A stretch of 64,000 nucleotides of DNA, taken from Congregibacter litoralis KT71 (GTDB lineage: Bacteria > Pseudomonadota > Gammaproteobacteria > Pseudomonadales > Halieaceae). Below, one piece after another: positions 26,457 through 36,279 of this stretch. Within the stretch, counting starts at the first letter, position 1. Every line of letters starts with the position of its first letter. The translations under genes were made by a program, and so were the position numbers. The stretch covers positions 4,071,338-4,135,337 of the forward strand of contig NZ_CM002299.1 of assembly GCF_000153125.2 (NCBI RefSeq), in the 5' to 3' direction. Below the pieces are notes generated by a model. It was not told the origin of the DNA. It was given only the letters and a program-made list of their open reading frames with translations, and did no database searches.

Positions 26457-27998
26457 ATGGAACTATCGGAACTACACCGCCTGGCCCAGGGCATCATCGA
26501 GGGAAGCGCCCTGGTATTGGCCTTCCTGGTCGTGGTCGCCGGCCTGACCATCCTCGTGATGTATCTTGTGGACATCACCCAGACGGAACAAACCATTCGC
26601 CGCAATTATCCGGTGGTGGGACGTTTCCGCTACTTTTTTGAGCATCTGGGGGAGTTCTTTCGCCAGTACTTTTTTGCCCTCGATCGGGAAGAGCTCCCTT
26701 TCAACCGCGCGGAACGCAGCTGGGTCTACCGCGCCGCCAAACAGGTGGACTCCACAGTTGCCTTCGGGTCAACGCGCCCCCTGAACCAGGAGGGCGACAT
26801 CATCTTTCTCAACAGTCCTTTCCCGACCCTGGAGGAAGACACGGTGGAGCCCCGACCGGTGACCGTGGGCGCCGACAGCTGCGAAAAGCCCTATACCACC
26901 TCATCGATTCTCAATATTTCCGGCATGAGCTACGGCGCCATTTCCAGGCCCGCTATTACGGCCCTGGCCACCGGCGCCGGCGAAGCAGGCATCTGGATGA
27001 ACACCGGCGAGGGCGGCTTGTCGCCCTACCACCTCCAGGGCGGTTGCGACATTGTTTTCCAGATCGGCACGGCCAAATACGGCGTGCGGGATGCGGCGGG
27101 TAACCTCGATGACGCCAAGCTCCAGGAGGTCGCAGCCTACGAGCAGGTGCGCATGTTTGAGATAAAAATGAGTCAGGGAGCCAAACCTGGCAAAGGGGGT
27201 ATTCTTCCCGGCGGCAAGGTCACCGCCGAGATTGCATCCATTCGTGGCATCCCCGAGCGCTCAGACTCCATCAGCCCCAACGGTCACGTGGACGTGCGCT
27301 CCGTTGACGATCTTCTGGACATGATCGAACGGGTACGCAGGGTGACGGGCAAGCCCACGGGCTTCAAGATGGTCGTGGGCCAACTCAATTTTTTTGAGGA
27401 TCTGTTTACCGCCATCCATCGGCGGGGGGTTCGCTCTGCACCGGACTTCATCACCATCGACAGCGCGGACGGCGGCACCGGCGCCGCACCGGAAGAGCTC
27501 ATCGACTATGTGGGCATGCCGCTTACGGAGTCCCTCCCCATCGTTGTGGATCTCCTCCAGGAGTTCGGACTGCGGGACCGTATCAAGGTCATCGCCTCGG
27601 GAAAGATGATCAATCCCGGAAAGGTCGCCTGGGCCCTGGCCTGCGGCGCGGATTTCTGCACATCGGCGCGGGGCTTCATGTTTGCCCTGGGCTGCATCCA
27701 GGCATTGCAGTGCAATAAGAACACCTGCCCCACGGGCATCACCACCCATGACAAGGAACTTCAGCGGGGACTGGTGCCCGAGGACAAACGCAAGCGGGTA
27801 GCGGCCTATGCAAAAGCCGTGGCCCGGGGCGTGGGTGTCATTGCCCACTCCTGCGGCGCACCGGAACCCCGGGGTCTGGAGCGCGCCCATGTGCGAATCA
27901 TTGAAGCGGGTGGCGCCTCCCATAATATGACCGAGCGTTTTCCCCAGCGTCCCATTCGCACGGAATACAAAGAGCTGTTGAGTAGAGCCAATCCATGA
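26457..27998 (+). CDS. membrane-tethered FMN-binding glutamate-synthase-like protein
   Basis: 513 aa from the ATG at 26457 (GGGG upstream, and an N-terminal helix LVLAFLVVVAGLTILVMYLV). The body is the glutamate synthase central/FMN domain: ISGMSYGAISRPAITALATGAGEAGIWMNTGEGGLSPYH, KMSQGAKPGKGGILPGGKV, FITIDSADGGTGAAPEEL, and a Cys-containing ADFCTSARGFMFALGCIQALQCNKNTCPTGITTHD block like the 3Fe-4S site. No glutaminase domain or NADPH-binding subunit. Such stand-alone proteins are common but their reaction is not established. The stop overlaps the antiporter start (ATGA). Confidence 0.9.
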   Translation: MELSELHRLAQGIIEGSALVLAFLVVVAGLTILVMYLVDITQTEQTIRRNYPVVGRFRYFFEHLGEFFRQYFFALDREELPFNRAERSWVYRAAKQVDSTVAFGSTRPLNQEGDIIFLNSPFPTLEEDTVEPRPVTVGADSCEKPYTTSSILNISGMSYGAISRPAITALATGAGEAGIWMNTGEGGLSPYHLQGGCDIVFQIGTAKYGVRDAAGNLDDAKLQEVAAYEQVRMFEIKMSQGAKPGKGGILPGGKVTAEIASIRGIPERSDSISPNGHVDVRSVDDLLDMIERVRRVTGKPTGFKMVVGQLNFFEDLFTAIHRRGVRSAPDFITIDSADGGTGAAPEELIDYVGMPLTESLPIVVDLLQEFGLRDRIKVIASGKMINPGKVAWALACGADFCTSARGFMFALGCIQALQCNKNTCPTGITTHDKELQRGLVPEDKRKRVAAYAKAVARGVGVIAHSCGAPEPRGLERAHVRIIEAGGASHNMTERFPQRPIRTEYKELLSRANP

Positions 27999-29221
27999 TC
28001 GCCATCGTCGTCGAGGAGATTCTTGCTCTCGTAGGGCTTGTTCTCCTCGCAGCGCTGCTCCGACGTTTTGGCAGACTGGACATGTCTTTGGCCTGCATCC
28101 TCGTGGGTTTCGTCGCGGGCCAGATCATCGCCACCATCGGTTTTGATACCGGTGTGCAGGCGAAGGACCTCCAGGACATCGTCTTTTACATCATCCTCCC
28201 CGTGCTGGTTTTCGAGGCGGCCTGGCATCTGGATGCGAGGCTCCTACGCCGCTGGCTCTGGCCCGTCATGCTGCTGGCGACCCTGGGTATTGTTATCACC
28301 ACGGTGATCGCTGCCGGCCTGTCCTATCTGGGACTTCAGGACCCCGCCGGCTTTCCCTGGGTGGCGGCGCTTCTCACCGGTGCCATTCTCTCGGCTACGG
28401 ATCCCGTATCGGTGATCGATCAGCTAAAGGCCGCCCGCGCCCCCGCCGACCTGGGAACGCTGTTCGAGGGCGAGAGTCTGTTCAACGATGCCACAGCCGT
28501 TGTGCTGTTTTCCCTGGTGCTCACCATGGCCCTGTCGCCGGAAGTGATGCACGCCAATGGTGTCAGCCTGTTCACCGCCATTTTTATTGGGGGCGCCTGC
28601 CTGGGTCTGGTCACGGGCCTGCTCGCCAGCATTTTACTCCTGGTGCTGGGGCGGCCGGCGAGTACCACTATCGTGCTGCTCTTCACGGCTTTTGGTAGCT
28701 TCTTTCTGGCAGAGCACTTCTTCCACGTCTCGGGGATCATGGCAGTGATGGTCGCCGCCTTGATCGCACGGGGCTTTCTCAAGGAGGTGGAAGAGACCGT
28801 GGCCAGCGGGCTGACACATACCTGGGAGTGGTCCAGCGAGCTCCTCAACAGCATTCTTTTCGTGATTATGGGGCTGGTGATCACCCTGGAGATGTTCCAG
28901 GCCCACTGGCTGGCGATGCTTATTGCCATCGGTGCCGCGGTGATCGCAAGACTCTGCGCCGTCGCGGCCTGCGGTGTCCTCACGGGGCTGACCGGGCGGC
29001 GAATACCACGGCCCTGGCAGTTTATTATGGTGTGGGGCGGCCAACGCGGTGTCATTGCTCTGGCCCTGGCCCTGGCGTTACCCCTGGAACTCGGTTACGG
29101 AGACACCATTCAATCGATGGTGTTCGGGGTGATTCTTTTCAGTCTGCTGGTGCAAGGCACCACCACTGCTGCACTGATCAAACGCTGGGCGCCGGAGCGA
29201 CGACTTCGCGTGCGTGACTGA
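27995..29221 (+). CDS. CPA1-family Na+/H+ antiporter
   Basis: 408 aa with about a dozen membrane helices. Conserved ion-binding motifs: LSATDPVSVIDQLK and FEGESLFNDATAVVLFSLVL (the paired Asn-Asp) and GGQRGVIALALALALP near the end. Exchanges Na+ (or K+) for protons at the inner membrane. No C-terminal RCK or TrkA domain. Translationally coupled to the preceding glutamate-synthase-like gene. Confidence 0.93.
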   Translation: MIAIVVEEILALVGLVLLAALLRRFGRLDMSLACILVGFVAGQIIATIGFDTGVQAKDLQDIVFYIILPVLVFEAAWHLDARLLRRWLWPVMLLATLGIVITTVIAAGLSYLGLQDPAGFPWVAALLTGAILSATDPVSVIDQLKAARAPADLGTLFEGESLFNDATAVVLFSLVLTMALSPEVMHANGVSLFTAIFIGGACLGLVTGLLASILLLVLGRPASTTIVLLFTAFGSFFLAEHFFHVSGIMAVMVAALIARGFLKEVEETVASGLTHTWEWSSELLNSILFVIMGLVITLEMFQAHWLAMLIAIGAAVIARLCAVAACGVLTGLTGRRIPRPWQFIMVWGGQRGVIALALALALPLELGYGDTIQSMVFGVILFSLLVQGTTTAALIKRWAPERRLRVRD

Positions 29222-29271
29222 CGCTACGACGATCGCTCCCTCGGCGGTCTCCGACCTGTTAGCTGCTCGTC

Positions 29272-29736
29272 TTATTGACGCCGGGTAGCTTCTTCGCGAA
29301 TGCGGGCCACCATGGCCTGGAGCCCGTTTCCCCGGGTGGGCGACAAATGCCGCATAAGACCCAGTTCTTCGAAATAGGCATTGATATCAAAGGCGAGAAT
29401 GTCGTCGGGCGCTTTGTTATTGAAGGCGGCGAGAACTACCGCCAGCAAACCCTTAACAATAAACGCGTCGCTATCTGCACTGAGCTGTAAGCGGTCTTTA
29501 TCATCGCTGCCGGCTTTCCCCGCTTCCCCGGCCTCCTCAACATCTATCCAGACCTGACTTTGACAGCCGCGGACCAGGCGATCCTCGCTGCGGAGCTCCG
29601 CGGGCATCTCGGGCAGCTCCCGACCCAGATCGATGATGTAGCGATAGCGGTCTTCCCAGCTGTCAAAAAAACCGAGGTTCTCAATAATGTCGTCTACGGT
29701 GATAGACACACCAAATGGGTTGGGGGCGACGCTCAT
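29272..29736 (-). CDS. sufE: SufE, sulfur acceptor for the SufS desulfurase
   Basis: 154 aa. ENLGFFDSWEDRYRYIIDLGRELPEMPAELRSEDRLVRGCQSQVWI has the SufE active-site Cys (in VRGCQSQVW). The C-terminus LMRHLSPTRGNGLQAMVARIREEA is typical. Takes persulfide sulfur from SufS and passes it to the SufBCD scaffold. Last gene of the suf operon, 125 bp after sufT. Confidence 0.95.
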   Translation of the reverse strand: MSVAPNPFGVSITVDDIIENLGFFDSWEDRYRYIIDLGRELPEMPAELRSEDRLVRGCQSQVWIDVEEAGEAGKAGSDDKDRLQLSADSDAFIVKGLLAVVLAAFNNKAPDDILAFDINAYFEELGLMRHLSPTRGNGLQAMVARIREEATRRQ

Positions 29737-29755
29737 AGGCTAGATGTTCCGTGAT

Positions 29756-29811
29756 TTCCTGGGGGCTTGTTCTCGGGGGCTTATTCCTGGGAGCTGATTC
29801 CTGGGAGCTAA
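29756..29811. repeat. four tandem copies of a 14-bp unit between sufT and sufE
   Basis: On the plus strand the units are TTCCTGGGGGCTTG, TTCTCGGGGGCTTA, TTCCTGGGAGCTGA and TTCCTGGGAGCTAA, head to tail without gaps. They lie in the 125-bp gap upstream of sufE. Each unit differs from its neighbours by two to four bases. Confidence 0.85.
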
Positions 29812-29861
29812 AAGGTCGCTACCTTGGGCATTTCCACGCGAGACGAAAAGGCGTCGAAACA

Positions 29862-30404
29862 TCAATAAAACATGCCTGTTTCAAGCTGCGCCTCTTCCGA
29901 CATCATGTCGCGGTTCCAGGGAGGATCGAAAACCAGATCAACATCAACCTCCTTGACAAAGGGCACCATGCGCAGACGATGCTCTACATCACCCACAAGC
30001 ACTGGCCCCATGCCGCAGCCCGGCGCCGTAAGCGTCATAGCGACATCAACACGCTGCGCATCCTGGTCAATCTCCACCCGATAAATCAGTCCGAGGTTCA
30101 CGAGGTCTACGGGGATCTCGGGATCAAAAACCGTGTGCAGCGCTTCCCAGAGCTGGGCCTCGCTGATTTTGCCGTCTTCCGGCGGCGTAAATGTCAGGGA
30201 CAGACCCTCGAGACCCAGGGCGTCGGCATCCGTGCCGTCGATACGCACCATGTTGCCGTTGTGCACGATGGTGTAATTCCCGCCGAGGGATTGCGTAAGA
30301 GTGACAAAGCTGTCTGCGGGCACGGTGACGGGATCGCCCACAGGTACCAGACGCCCCTGCACCTCGCGGCGCACCGTGAGCAGTGTTCTTTCCTGGGATG
30401 ACAT
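29862..30404 (-). CDS. sufT: SufT, iron-sulfur cluster assembly auxiliary protein
   Basis: 180 aa. Long SufT-type N-terminal extension (VTVPADSFVTLTQSLGGNYTIVHNGNMVRIDGTDADALG) followed by a DUF59/MIP18 domain: LWEALHTVFDPEIPVDLVNLGLIYRVEI ... MTLTAPGCGMGPVL, with the conserved DPE and the reactive Cys. Helps mature Fe-S proteins under high demand. Three bases separate it from sufA. Confidence 0.93.
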   Translation of the reverse strand: MSSQERTLLTVRREVQGRLVPVGDPVTVPADSFVTLTQSLGGNYTIVHNGNMVRIDGTDADALGLEGLSLTFTPPEDGKISEAQLWEALHTVFDPEIPVDLVNLGLIYRVEIDQDAQRVDVAMTLTAPGCGMGPVLVGDVEHRLRMVPFVKEVDVDLVFDPPWNRDMMSEEAQLETGMFY

Positions 30405-30407
30405 GGC

Positions 30408-30761
30408 TTAGCCTACGCTGAAACTTTCGCCGCAGCCGCATTCCGCGACCACGTTGGGGTTGTTGAACTTAAGCACCTTGTTGATGCCCTCGCGGCTGAG
30501 ATCGACTTCGGTTCCCCGGAGAAACTCCAGCGCATCAGCAGCGATAAAAACCTTCACGCCGTTGTCGAGGGCCAGCGGTGTATCGCTGTCTTCGCCGGCA
30601 TCCACCTCTTCCATGACGTACTTGAAACCCGTGCAACCGCTTTCCTGCACGCTGAGGCGCACGGCGGCTTTACCCGCCGAGGAAAGGCTGCTGCGAAAGT
30701 GCTCGGACGCTGCGTCGGTAAAACGCAGGGGTCCCTCTACTTCAAATGTTTCCACAGTCAC
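30408..30761 (-). CDS. sufA: A-type iron-sulfur carrier (SufA/IscA/ErpA family)
   Basis: 117 aa. FTDAASEHFRSSL ... VRLSVQESGCTGFKYVMEEVD ... FNNPNVVAECGCGESFSV has the three ligand cysteines (GCTG and CGCG). It is somewhat longer at the N-terminus than IscA. Accepts Fe-S clusters from SufBCD and delivers them to target apoproteins. Confidence 0.92.
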   Translation of the reverse strand: MTVETFEVEGPLRFTDAASEHFRSSLSSAGKAAVRLSVQESGCTGFKYVMEEVDAGEDSDTPLALDNGVKVFIAADALEFLRGTEVDLSREGINKVLKFNNPNVVAECGCGESFSVG

Positions 30762-30822
30762 AATGTATTACTCCTATTCACATCGCATTTTGATCCGCCC
30801 GGCGACTTCTGATACGCAGCGC

Positions 30823-32088
30823 CTAGCGGGGACCAAAGAGGGACTGCGCTTTTTTCAGTCCCGCGATCAATCTGTCGACATCATCCAGGGTGTTGTACAT
30901 GGAGAACGATGCACGCACGGTTCCCGGCAACTCAAAGCGTGACATGAGGGGCTGCGCGCAGTGATGTCCCGTGCGTACGGCAATGCCCTGCTCGTCCAAC
31001 AACATGCCCACATCCGAGGGATGACAACCATCCATGACAAAGCTGAAAATACCGGCGCTGCGTTTGGGAGCACCAATACGCCGGACACCCGGTATCTCCG
31101 ACGCGGCCTCCAGCGTCGCAGTCAGTAAGGCATCCTCGTGCCCGGCGGCGGCATCTCTGTCGATGAGCGACAGATAGTCTATGGCAGCACCCAGCCCCAC
31201 GGCTCCCGCGATATTTGGGGTGCCCGCCTCAAATTTAAAGGGCAGGCCGTTAAAGGTAGTCCCCGCAAAACTCACGGTTTCGATCATCTCACCACCGCCG
31301 AGAAAGGGTGTCATTGCTTCCAGCAGCGCTTCCCGTCCCCAGAGCACGCCCATGCCCGTAGGCGCGAAAAGTTTGTGCGCGGAAAAACAGTAAAAATCAC
31401 AGCCCAGGGCCTGCACATCCACATCCCAATGACCGACGGCCTGGGCACCATCCACGAGCACCAGGGCGCCCGCGGCATGGGCCCGGGCGCAGATATTTTC
31501 GATGGGGTTAATCGTACCGATGGCATTGGAGACGTGATTCACCGCAACCAGCTTGACCCGTTCATCCAGAAGCGCGTCAAAGGCGTCCATATCAATTTCC
31601 GCCTCTTCCGTGACGGGGATCGGCACGACCTCTGCACCAACGCGGGCGGCAGCAAGCTGCCAGGGCACGATATCCGAATGGTGCTCCAGCCAGGAGACCA
31701 GAATCCGATCACCGGCCTTCAGATTATCCGCGCCCCAACTGTGGGCCACGAGATTAACGGCCTCCGTCGTGCCCCGGGTCCAGATGATCTGACGCGATGA
31801 GGGGCTGTTCAAAAACCCGGCGGTTTTCTCCCGGGCATCCTCAAAGTGACGCGTCGCCCGGTCAGACAGGGTGTGCACGCCACGGTGCACATTGGCATTG
31901 TCATGGCGGTAGTAATTAGCGATGGCATCAATAACGGCATTGGGTTTTTGCGTGGTAGCGGCGTTATCCAGATACACCAGAGGCTGGCCGTTAATCATCT
32001 CTCCCAGAATCGGAAAATCCGCACGCACCCGCTCCACATCGAAGCTTGGCGCGGTACCGGCTGCTTCAACAGCCTTCAGGGTGCTCAT
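30823..32088 (-). CDS. sufS: SufS, group II cysteine desulfurase
   Basis: 421 aa. PLP-dependent: PLVYLDNAATTQKPNAVIDAI at the start, ILVSWLEHHSDIVPWQLAA, PLP lysine in CFSAHKLFAPTGMGVLWG, and the catalytic Cys in VRTGHHCAQPLMSRF of group II type. Removes sulfur from cysteine for transfer through SufE. Overlaps the end of sufD by ATGA. Confidence 0.96.
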   Translation of the reverse strand: MSTLKAVEAAGTAPSFDVERVRADFPILGEMINGQPLVYLDNAATTQKPNAVIDAIANYYRHDNANVHRGVHTLSDRATRHFEDAREKTAGFLNSPSSRQIIWTRGTTEAVNLVAHSWGADNLKAGDRILVSWLEHHSDIVPWQLAAARVGAEVVPIPVTEEAEIDMDAFDALLDERVKLVAVNHVSNAIGTINPIENICARAHAAGALVLVDGAQAVGHWDVDVQALGCDFYCFSAHKLFAPTGMGVLWGREALLEAMTPFLGGGEMIETVSFAGTTFNGLPFKFEAGTPNIAGAVGLGAAIDYLSLIDRDAAAGHEDALLTATLEAASEIPGVRRIGAPKRSAGIFSFVMDGCHPSDVGMLLDEQGIAVRTGHHCAQPLMSRFELPGTVRASFSMYNTLDDVDRLIAGLKKAQSLFGPR

Positions 32089-33392
32089 AGCAGATGCCTC
32101 GAGAGCTCGGAGTTTCGGGCAAAACGGGCGGCGAGGAGAGGACGCAGATAATCCTTGAGCACCTCCAGCCCGAGGCCGTCAATCAGCTCGTTGATAAAAC
32201 CAAAACTCAGCATCACCTCGGCTTCCGCCTGGGATACGCCACGGGTCCGGAGATAGTGCATCGCCGTCTCATCCAGCTGCGCTACCGTGGTGCCGTGGGC
32301 GCACTGCACGTCGTCGGCATAGATTTCCAGCTCGGGCTTGCTGTTCACCGTCGCTTCAGGACTCGTGAGGAGATTCCGGTTGGAGAGTTCCGCACGGGTC
32401 TTTTGCGCATCGGGATGGATATGAATACGGCCGTTAAACACGGCCGTGGCCTTATCCGCGATGATGCCTCGAAAGATCTCATCGGAGCTGCAGTGGGGTA
32501 CGGCATGCTCAATAGTGCTGTGGTAGTCGATGTGCTCATCGCCCCGGGGCAGATACACACCGTTGAGGGAGGCGTAAGCGCCGGGCCCGGCGTGATTGAT
32601 CACGAGGTCAAAACGCTTGAGCACGCTGCCGAGGGCAAGATGGAAACTCTCCAGATGCGCATCACGATCAAGACGCGCGTGGACGCCACCGATATGCACC
32701 GCGCTGCCTGACTCTTCGTGAATCCGGTAGTGCGAGAGCCTGGCGTTAGGTCCCAGCATCAACTCCGTCAGCCCGTTACAGAAACTGTCCTTCGCGTCGT
32801 CCAGAGAGGCAAAATGCTCCACAACCGTGGCGGAAGCGCCAGACTCTGCGAGGACCAGCAGGCGCTGGTTCGCCGCCGTGGGCGCATCGACGGCGCTCAC
32901 CAGCCACAAGCACTCTATGGGGGCTTCATCAGCAGCTGTATTGGCGGCAATCTCCACGAGCACGCCATCGCGAAGGGTCGCGGTGTTAAGGGCGGCGAAC
33001 AAATGGTCTTCTACATTCAAAGCGCCATTGAGATGCCCGGCGATTTTCGCCGACTGCTCCTCGTCGGCGTCCTCAAAACGACAAACCCTGACCCCGTCGG
33101 CAGACGCTGCCGTTGAAAGGGCCGATTGATAGATACCATCAACGAAAACAAGACGGGTACCGCCGCAACCCGCGGCCCATTTATCGGGGAGCGCATCGAG
33201 GGTGAGGCTGCCATCGGCCAAGTGATAATCGTCCCGAAGGACGTTGAGACCGGTGTACTTCCAGTTCTCTGTGCGTCGCGTGGGGAGGTCTGCCTCTTGC
33301 CAGAGGGAGAGACCTCGCGCCTGCACGGACTGCAACCAGTGAGGCACCTGGCGGCTCGCCTCAGCGAGGGCTTGTTGCATAAAGCTCGTCAT
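32085..33392 (-). CDS. sufD: SufD, Fe-S scaffold complex subunit
   Basis: 435 aa. SufBD core beta-helix: HYRIHEESGSAVHIGGVHARLDRDAHLESFHLALGS, GVYLPRGDEHIDYHSTIEHAVPHCSSDEIFRGIIADKATAVFNGRIHIHPDAQKTRAELSNRNLLTS, EIYADDVQCAHGTTVAQLDETAMHYLRTRGVS. Forms SufBC2D, on which clusters are built. Overlaps the sufC stop by one base. Confidence 0.95.
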   Translation of the reverse strand: MTSFMQQALAEASRQVPHWLQSVQARGLSLWQEADLPTRRTENWKYTGLNVLRDDYHLADGSLTLDALPDKWAAGCGGTRLVFVDGIYQSALSTAASADGVRVCRFEDADEEQSAKIAGHLNGALNVEDHLFAALNTATLRDGVLVEIAANTAADEAPIECLWLVSAVDAPTAANQRLLVLAESGASATVVEHFASLDDAKDSFCNGLTELMLGPNARLSHYRIHEESGSAVHIGGVHARLDRDAHLESFHLALGSVLKRFDLVINHAGPGAYASLNGVYLPRGDEHIDYHSTIEHAVPHCSSDEIFRGIIADKATAVFNGRIHIHPDAQKTRAELSNRNLLTSPEATVNSKPELEIYADDVQCAHGTTVAQLDETAMHYLRTRGVSQAEAEVMLSFGFINELIDGLGLEVLKDYLRPLLAARFARNSELSRHLL

Positions 33393-34141
33393 CAGGCGAC
33401 CTCATCCTCGAGCCAGGCATAGCCTTTATCCTCGAGATGCAGGGCAAGATCCTTGTCTCCCGAGCGCACGATGCGGCCTTCGGACAGCACATGCACGTGA
33501 TCAGGCTCCACAAAATCCAGAAGTCGCTGGTAGTGGGTCACGAGAATAAAAGCCCGGTCGTCGCTGCGCATCGCATTGACGCCCTGGGCGACAACCTGGA
33601 GAGCATCTATATCGAGACCGCTGTCGGTTTCGTCCATGAGGCAGAGGCTGGGCTCCAGAAGCATCATCTGAATAAGCTCGTTGCGCTTTTTCTCGCCGCC
33701 GGAGAAGCCCTCATTGACGCCACGCTTCAAGAAATCCGCGGGCAGATTGGCGGCTTTGCTCGCTTCCCGGGCACGCTTCATAAAGTTCACCGCATCCAGG
33801 GCTTCCTGGCCACGATGTTCCCGCACCGCGTCTACCGCAGCCTTCAGAAACTCCATGTTGCTCACGCCCGGTATCTCCACGGGGTACTGAAACGCCAGGA
33901 AAAGACCCGCGCGGGACCGCTCTTCCGTATCCTGCTCCAGCAGGTTTTCACCGTTGAAGGTGATGCTGCCCTCGGTAACCTCATAACCCGGCCGACCGGC
34001 AAGGACGTGTCCCAGGGTGCTTTTCCCCGAGCCATTGGGACCCATAATGGCGTGCACCTCTCCCGCGGCGACCTCGAGATTCAGACCGCGAAGAATTTCC
34101 TTGCCTTCGACCCGCGCATGCAGGTTTTCAATCTTTAACAT
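33392..34141 (-). CDS. sufC: SufC, Fe-S assembly ATPase
   Basis: 249 aa. Walker A GPNGSGKSTLGHVLAG, signature EGFSGGEKKRNELIQ, Walker B LCLMDETDSGLDIDAL. ABC-type ATPase that drives conformational change of the SufBCD scaffold; it is soluble and not a transporter part. Confidence 0.97.
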   Translation of the reverse strand: MLKIENLHARVEGKEILRGLNLEVAAGEVHAIMGPNGSGKSTLGHVLAGRPGYEVTEGSITFNGENLLEQDTEERSRAGLFLAFQYPVEIPGVSNMEFLKAAVDAVREHRGQEALDAVNFMKRAREASKAANLPADFLKRGVNEGFSGGEKKRNELIQMMLLEPSLCLMDETDSGLDIDALQVVAQGVNAMRSDDRAFILVTHYQRLLDFVEPDHVHVLSEGRIVRSGDKDLALHLEDKGYAWLEDEVA

Positions 34142-34180
34142 GTTCTTACCACTCCTAAGACGACACCGACGGGCGTCGCG

Positions 34181-35620
34181 TTATCCGACCGAGCCTTCCA
34201 GGCTCACTTCCAGCAGCTTTCCGGCCTCGACGGCGAACTCCATGGGAAGCTCCCGGAATACTTCTTTACAGAAGCCGTTCACGATCATGGACACGGCTTT
34301 CTCCGCGTCCAGTCCGCGCTGCTGGCATAAATACATCTGGTCATCACTGACCTTCGAGGTGGTGGCTTCGTGCTCCACCACGGCGCTGGGGTTGCGACTT
34401 TCGATATAGGGAAAGGTATGCGCCGCGCAGCGATCACCGATAAGCAGGGAGTCGCACTGGGTGTAGTTCCGAGCGCCCTCCGCCCGGGGGCTCATGCGCA
34501 CGAGACCGCGATAGGCATTGGAACTTTTACCCGCGGAAATCCCTTTGGAGATGATCGTGGAGCGGGTGTTCTTCCCCAGGTGAATCATCTTGGTGCCCGT
34601 ATCGGCCTGCTGCATGTTGTTGGTCAAGGCGACGGAGTAAAACTCACCCACACTGTTATCGCCGCGCAAAATGCACGAGGGGTACTTCCAGGTCACTGCC
34701 GAGCCCGTCTCCACCTGCGTCCAGGAGATTTTGCTGTTCCTGTGTGCCACACCGCGCTTGGTCACAAAGTTGTAGATACCGCCCTTGCCCTCGGAGTCCC
34801 CGGGGTACCAGTTCTGCACCGTGGAATACTTGATCTCCGCATCATCCAATGCCACAAGCTCCACGACCGCCGCATGGAGCTGATTCTCATCCCGCATCGG
34901 CGCGGTGCAGCCCTCGAGGTAACTCACGTGGCTGGCTTCGTCGGCAATAATCAGGGTGCGCTCAAACTGACCGGTCTTGGCTTCATTAATGCGGAAATAG
35001 GTGGACAGCTCCATGGGGCAACGAACGCCCTTGGGGATGTAGACAAAAGAGCCGTCGGTGAACACGGCACTGTTCAGTGCCGCATAAAAATTGTCCCGGC
35101 GGGGAACAACCGTGCCCAGATACTTTTTCACCAGCTCGGGATACTCGTGCACCGCCTCGGAAATCGGGCAAAAAATGACCCCCGCCTCGGCCAGCTTGCT
35201 GCGAAAGGTGGTCGCCACGGACACGGAGTCGAACACGGCATCCACGGCGACGCCCGCGAGCATCTCCTGTTCGTGCAGGGGAATACCCAGCTTGTTGTAA
35301 ATCTCCAGCAGTTCCGGGTCGACTTCGTCCAGACTCTGGGGGCCGTCTTCCATGCTCTTGGGTGCGGAGTAGTAAGACAGCGCCTGATAATCAATCTGGG
35401 GGTAGTGAACATGCGCCCACTCGGGTGTTTCCATTTCCTGCCAGCCCCGGAAAGCCTCGAGACGCCACTCCAGTAGCCAATCGGGCTCGCCCTTTTTCGC
35501 CGAGATAAAACGAATAACGTCCTCATCGAGGCCGGGCGCCAGGGTATCGGACTCGATATCGCTGACAAAACCCGCGGAGTACTCTTTCTCGATACGGCTG
35601 TCGATAACTTCCTGTGACAT
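34181..35620 (-). CDS. sufB: SufB, Fe-S scaffold subunit
   Basis: 479 aa, full length. [97 protein letters not shown] is highly conserved in SufB. The C-terminal [37 protein letters not shown] follows. Main scaffold for [Fe-S] assembly. First structural gene after the regulator. Confidence 0.97.
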   Translation of the reverse strand: MSQEVIDSRIEKEYSAGFVSDIESDTLAPGLDEDVIRFISAKKGEPDWLLEWRLEAFRGWQEMETPEWAHVHYPQIDYQALSYYSAPKSMEDGPQSLDEVDPELLEIYNKLGIPLHEQEMLAGVAVDAVFDSVSVATTFRSKLAEAGVIFCPISEAVHEYPELVKKYLGTVVPRRDNFYAALNSAVFTDGSFVYIPKGVRCPMELSTYFRINEAKTGQFERTLIIADEASHVSYLEGCTAPMRDENQLHAAVVELVALDDAEIKYSTVQNWYPGDSEGKGGIYNFVTKRGVAHRNSKISWTQVETGSAVTWKYPSCILRGDNSVGEFYSVALTNNMQQADTGTKMIHLGKNTRSTIISKGISAGKSSNAYRGLVRMSPRAEGARNYTQCDSLLIGDRCAAHTFPYIESRNPSAVVEHEATTSKVSDDQMYLCQQRGLDAEKAVSMIVNGFCKEVFRELPMEFAVEAGKLLEVSLEGSVG

Positions 35621-35650
35621 GCTGTTTTCCTTACTGATCTAACGTCGACG

Positions 35651-36133
35651 TCAGGCGGTTCTTACGAGGATGCCGGCCACTTGGTCCGCAGCCGAGTTTC
35701 GCAGCACCTGCTTGTCAGAAATGTCTTGAATTTCACGGCGGGCAACGAGGTCCGCCAGACTGATATCGGAAAGAAACTCTTTGATGCGATCAGACAGATC
35801 CATCCACAAATGGTGGGTCAGGCAGGTATCCCCGTCCTGGCAATCCCCCTTGCCACGGCAACGGGTTGCGTCGGTATCTTCATTAACTGCCGAGATCACA
35901 TCAGCGACGCTGATGTCCTCCGCCCCGCGCTTGAGTCGGTAACCCCCACCGGGACCACGCACGCTTCGCACCAGATCCTGACGCCGCAAATGGGCAAAGA
36001 GCTGCTCGAGATAGGACAGGGAAATGCCTTGGCGCTCGGAAATTGCAGCCAGACGGATAGGTCCCCGAGCTTCATTCAAAGCCAGGTCCAGCATGGCGGT
36101 AACGGCATATCGTCCTTTTGTTGTAAGGCGCAT
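35651..36133 (-). CDS. iscR: IscR, Rrf2-family Fe-S cluster-sensing regulator
   Basis: 160 aa from the ATG at 36133 ([19 protein letters not shown], the invariant IscR start); the longer open frame to 36214 is rejected. Winged helix [37 protein letters not shown]. Cluster ligands in the pattern [19 protein letters not shown] (three Cys and a His). When loaded with [2Fe-2S] it binds type 1 sites and represses its own operon; such a site lies just upstream. C-terminal extension is Val/Arg-rich and short. Confidence 0.94.
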   Translation of the reverse strand: MRLTTKGRYAVTAMLDLALNEARGPIRLAAISERQGISLSYLEQLFAHLRRQDLVRSVRGPGGGYRLKRGAEDISVADVISAVNEDTDATRCRGKGDCQDGDTCLTHHLWMDLSDRIKEFLSDISLADLVARREIQDISDKQVLRNSAADQVAGILVRTA

Positions 36134-36175
36134 AGGTCGGTTCTCGGGTGCTCTGCGAGGGCCGCAAAGTGTTTC

Positions 36176-36200
36176 ATTCCCTACTATTTTAGTCAAGTAT
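36176..36200 (-). promoter_or_regulatory. type 1 IscR binding site over the iscR-suf promoter
   Basis: Read on the minus strand as ATACTTGACTAAA / ATAGTAGGGAAT, it agrees with the type 1 consensus ATASYYGACTRWWWYAGTCRRSTAT at 23 of 25 positions. It lies 43-67 bases upstream of the iscR ATG and contains the likely -35 element TTGACT, so holo-IscR binding would block transcription of iscR and the suf genes. Confidence 0.82.
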
Positions 36201-36279
36201 AAGACCCTTTGCATTGCTGGGTTTTTAAGGCTCTTCCTTGGTCTATACTCTGCGTTCGTTGTTGTTAGGGGACTGCCGC

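Noticed and set aside
34370..35476. 368-codon plus-strand frame opposite sufB
   Set aside because: Shadow of sufB; no motif or ribosome site.
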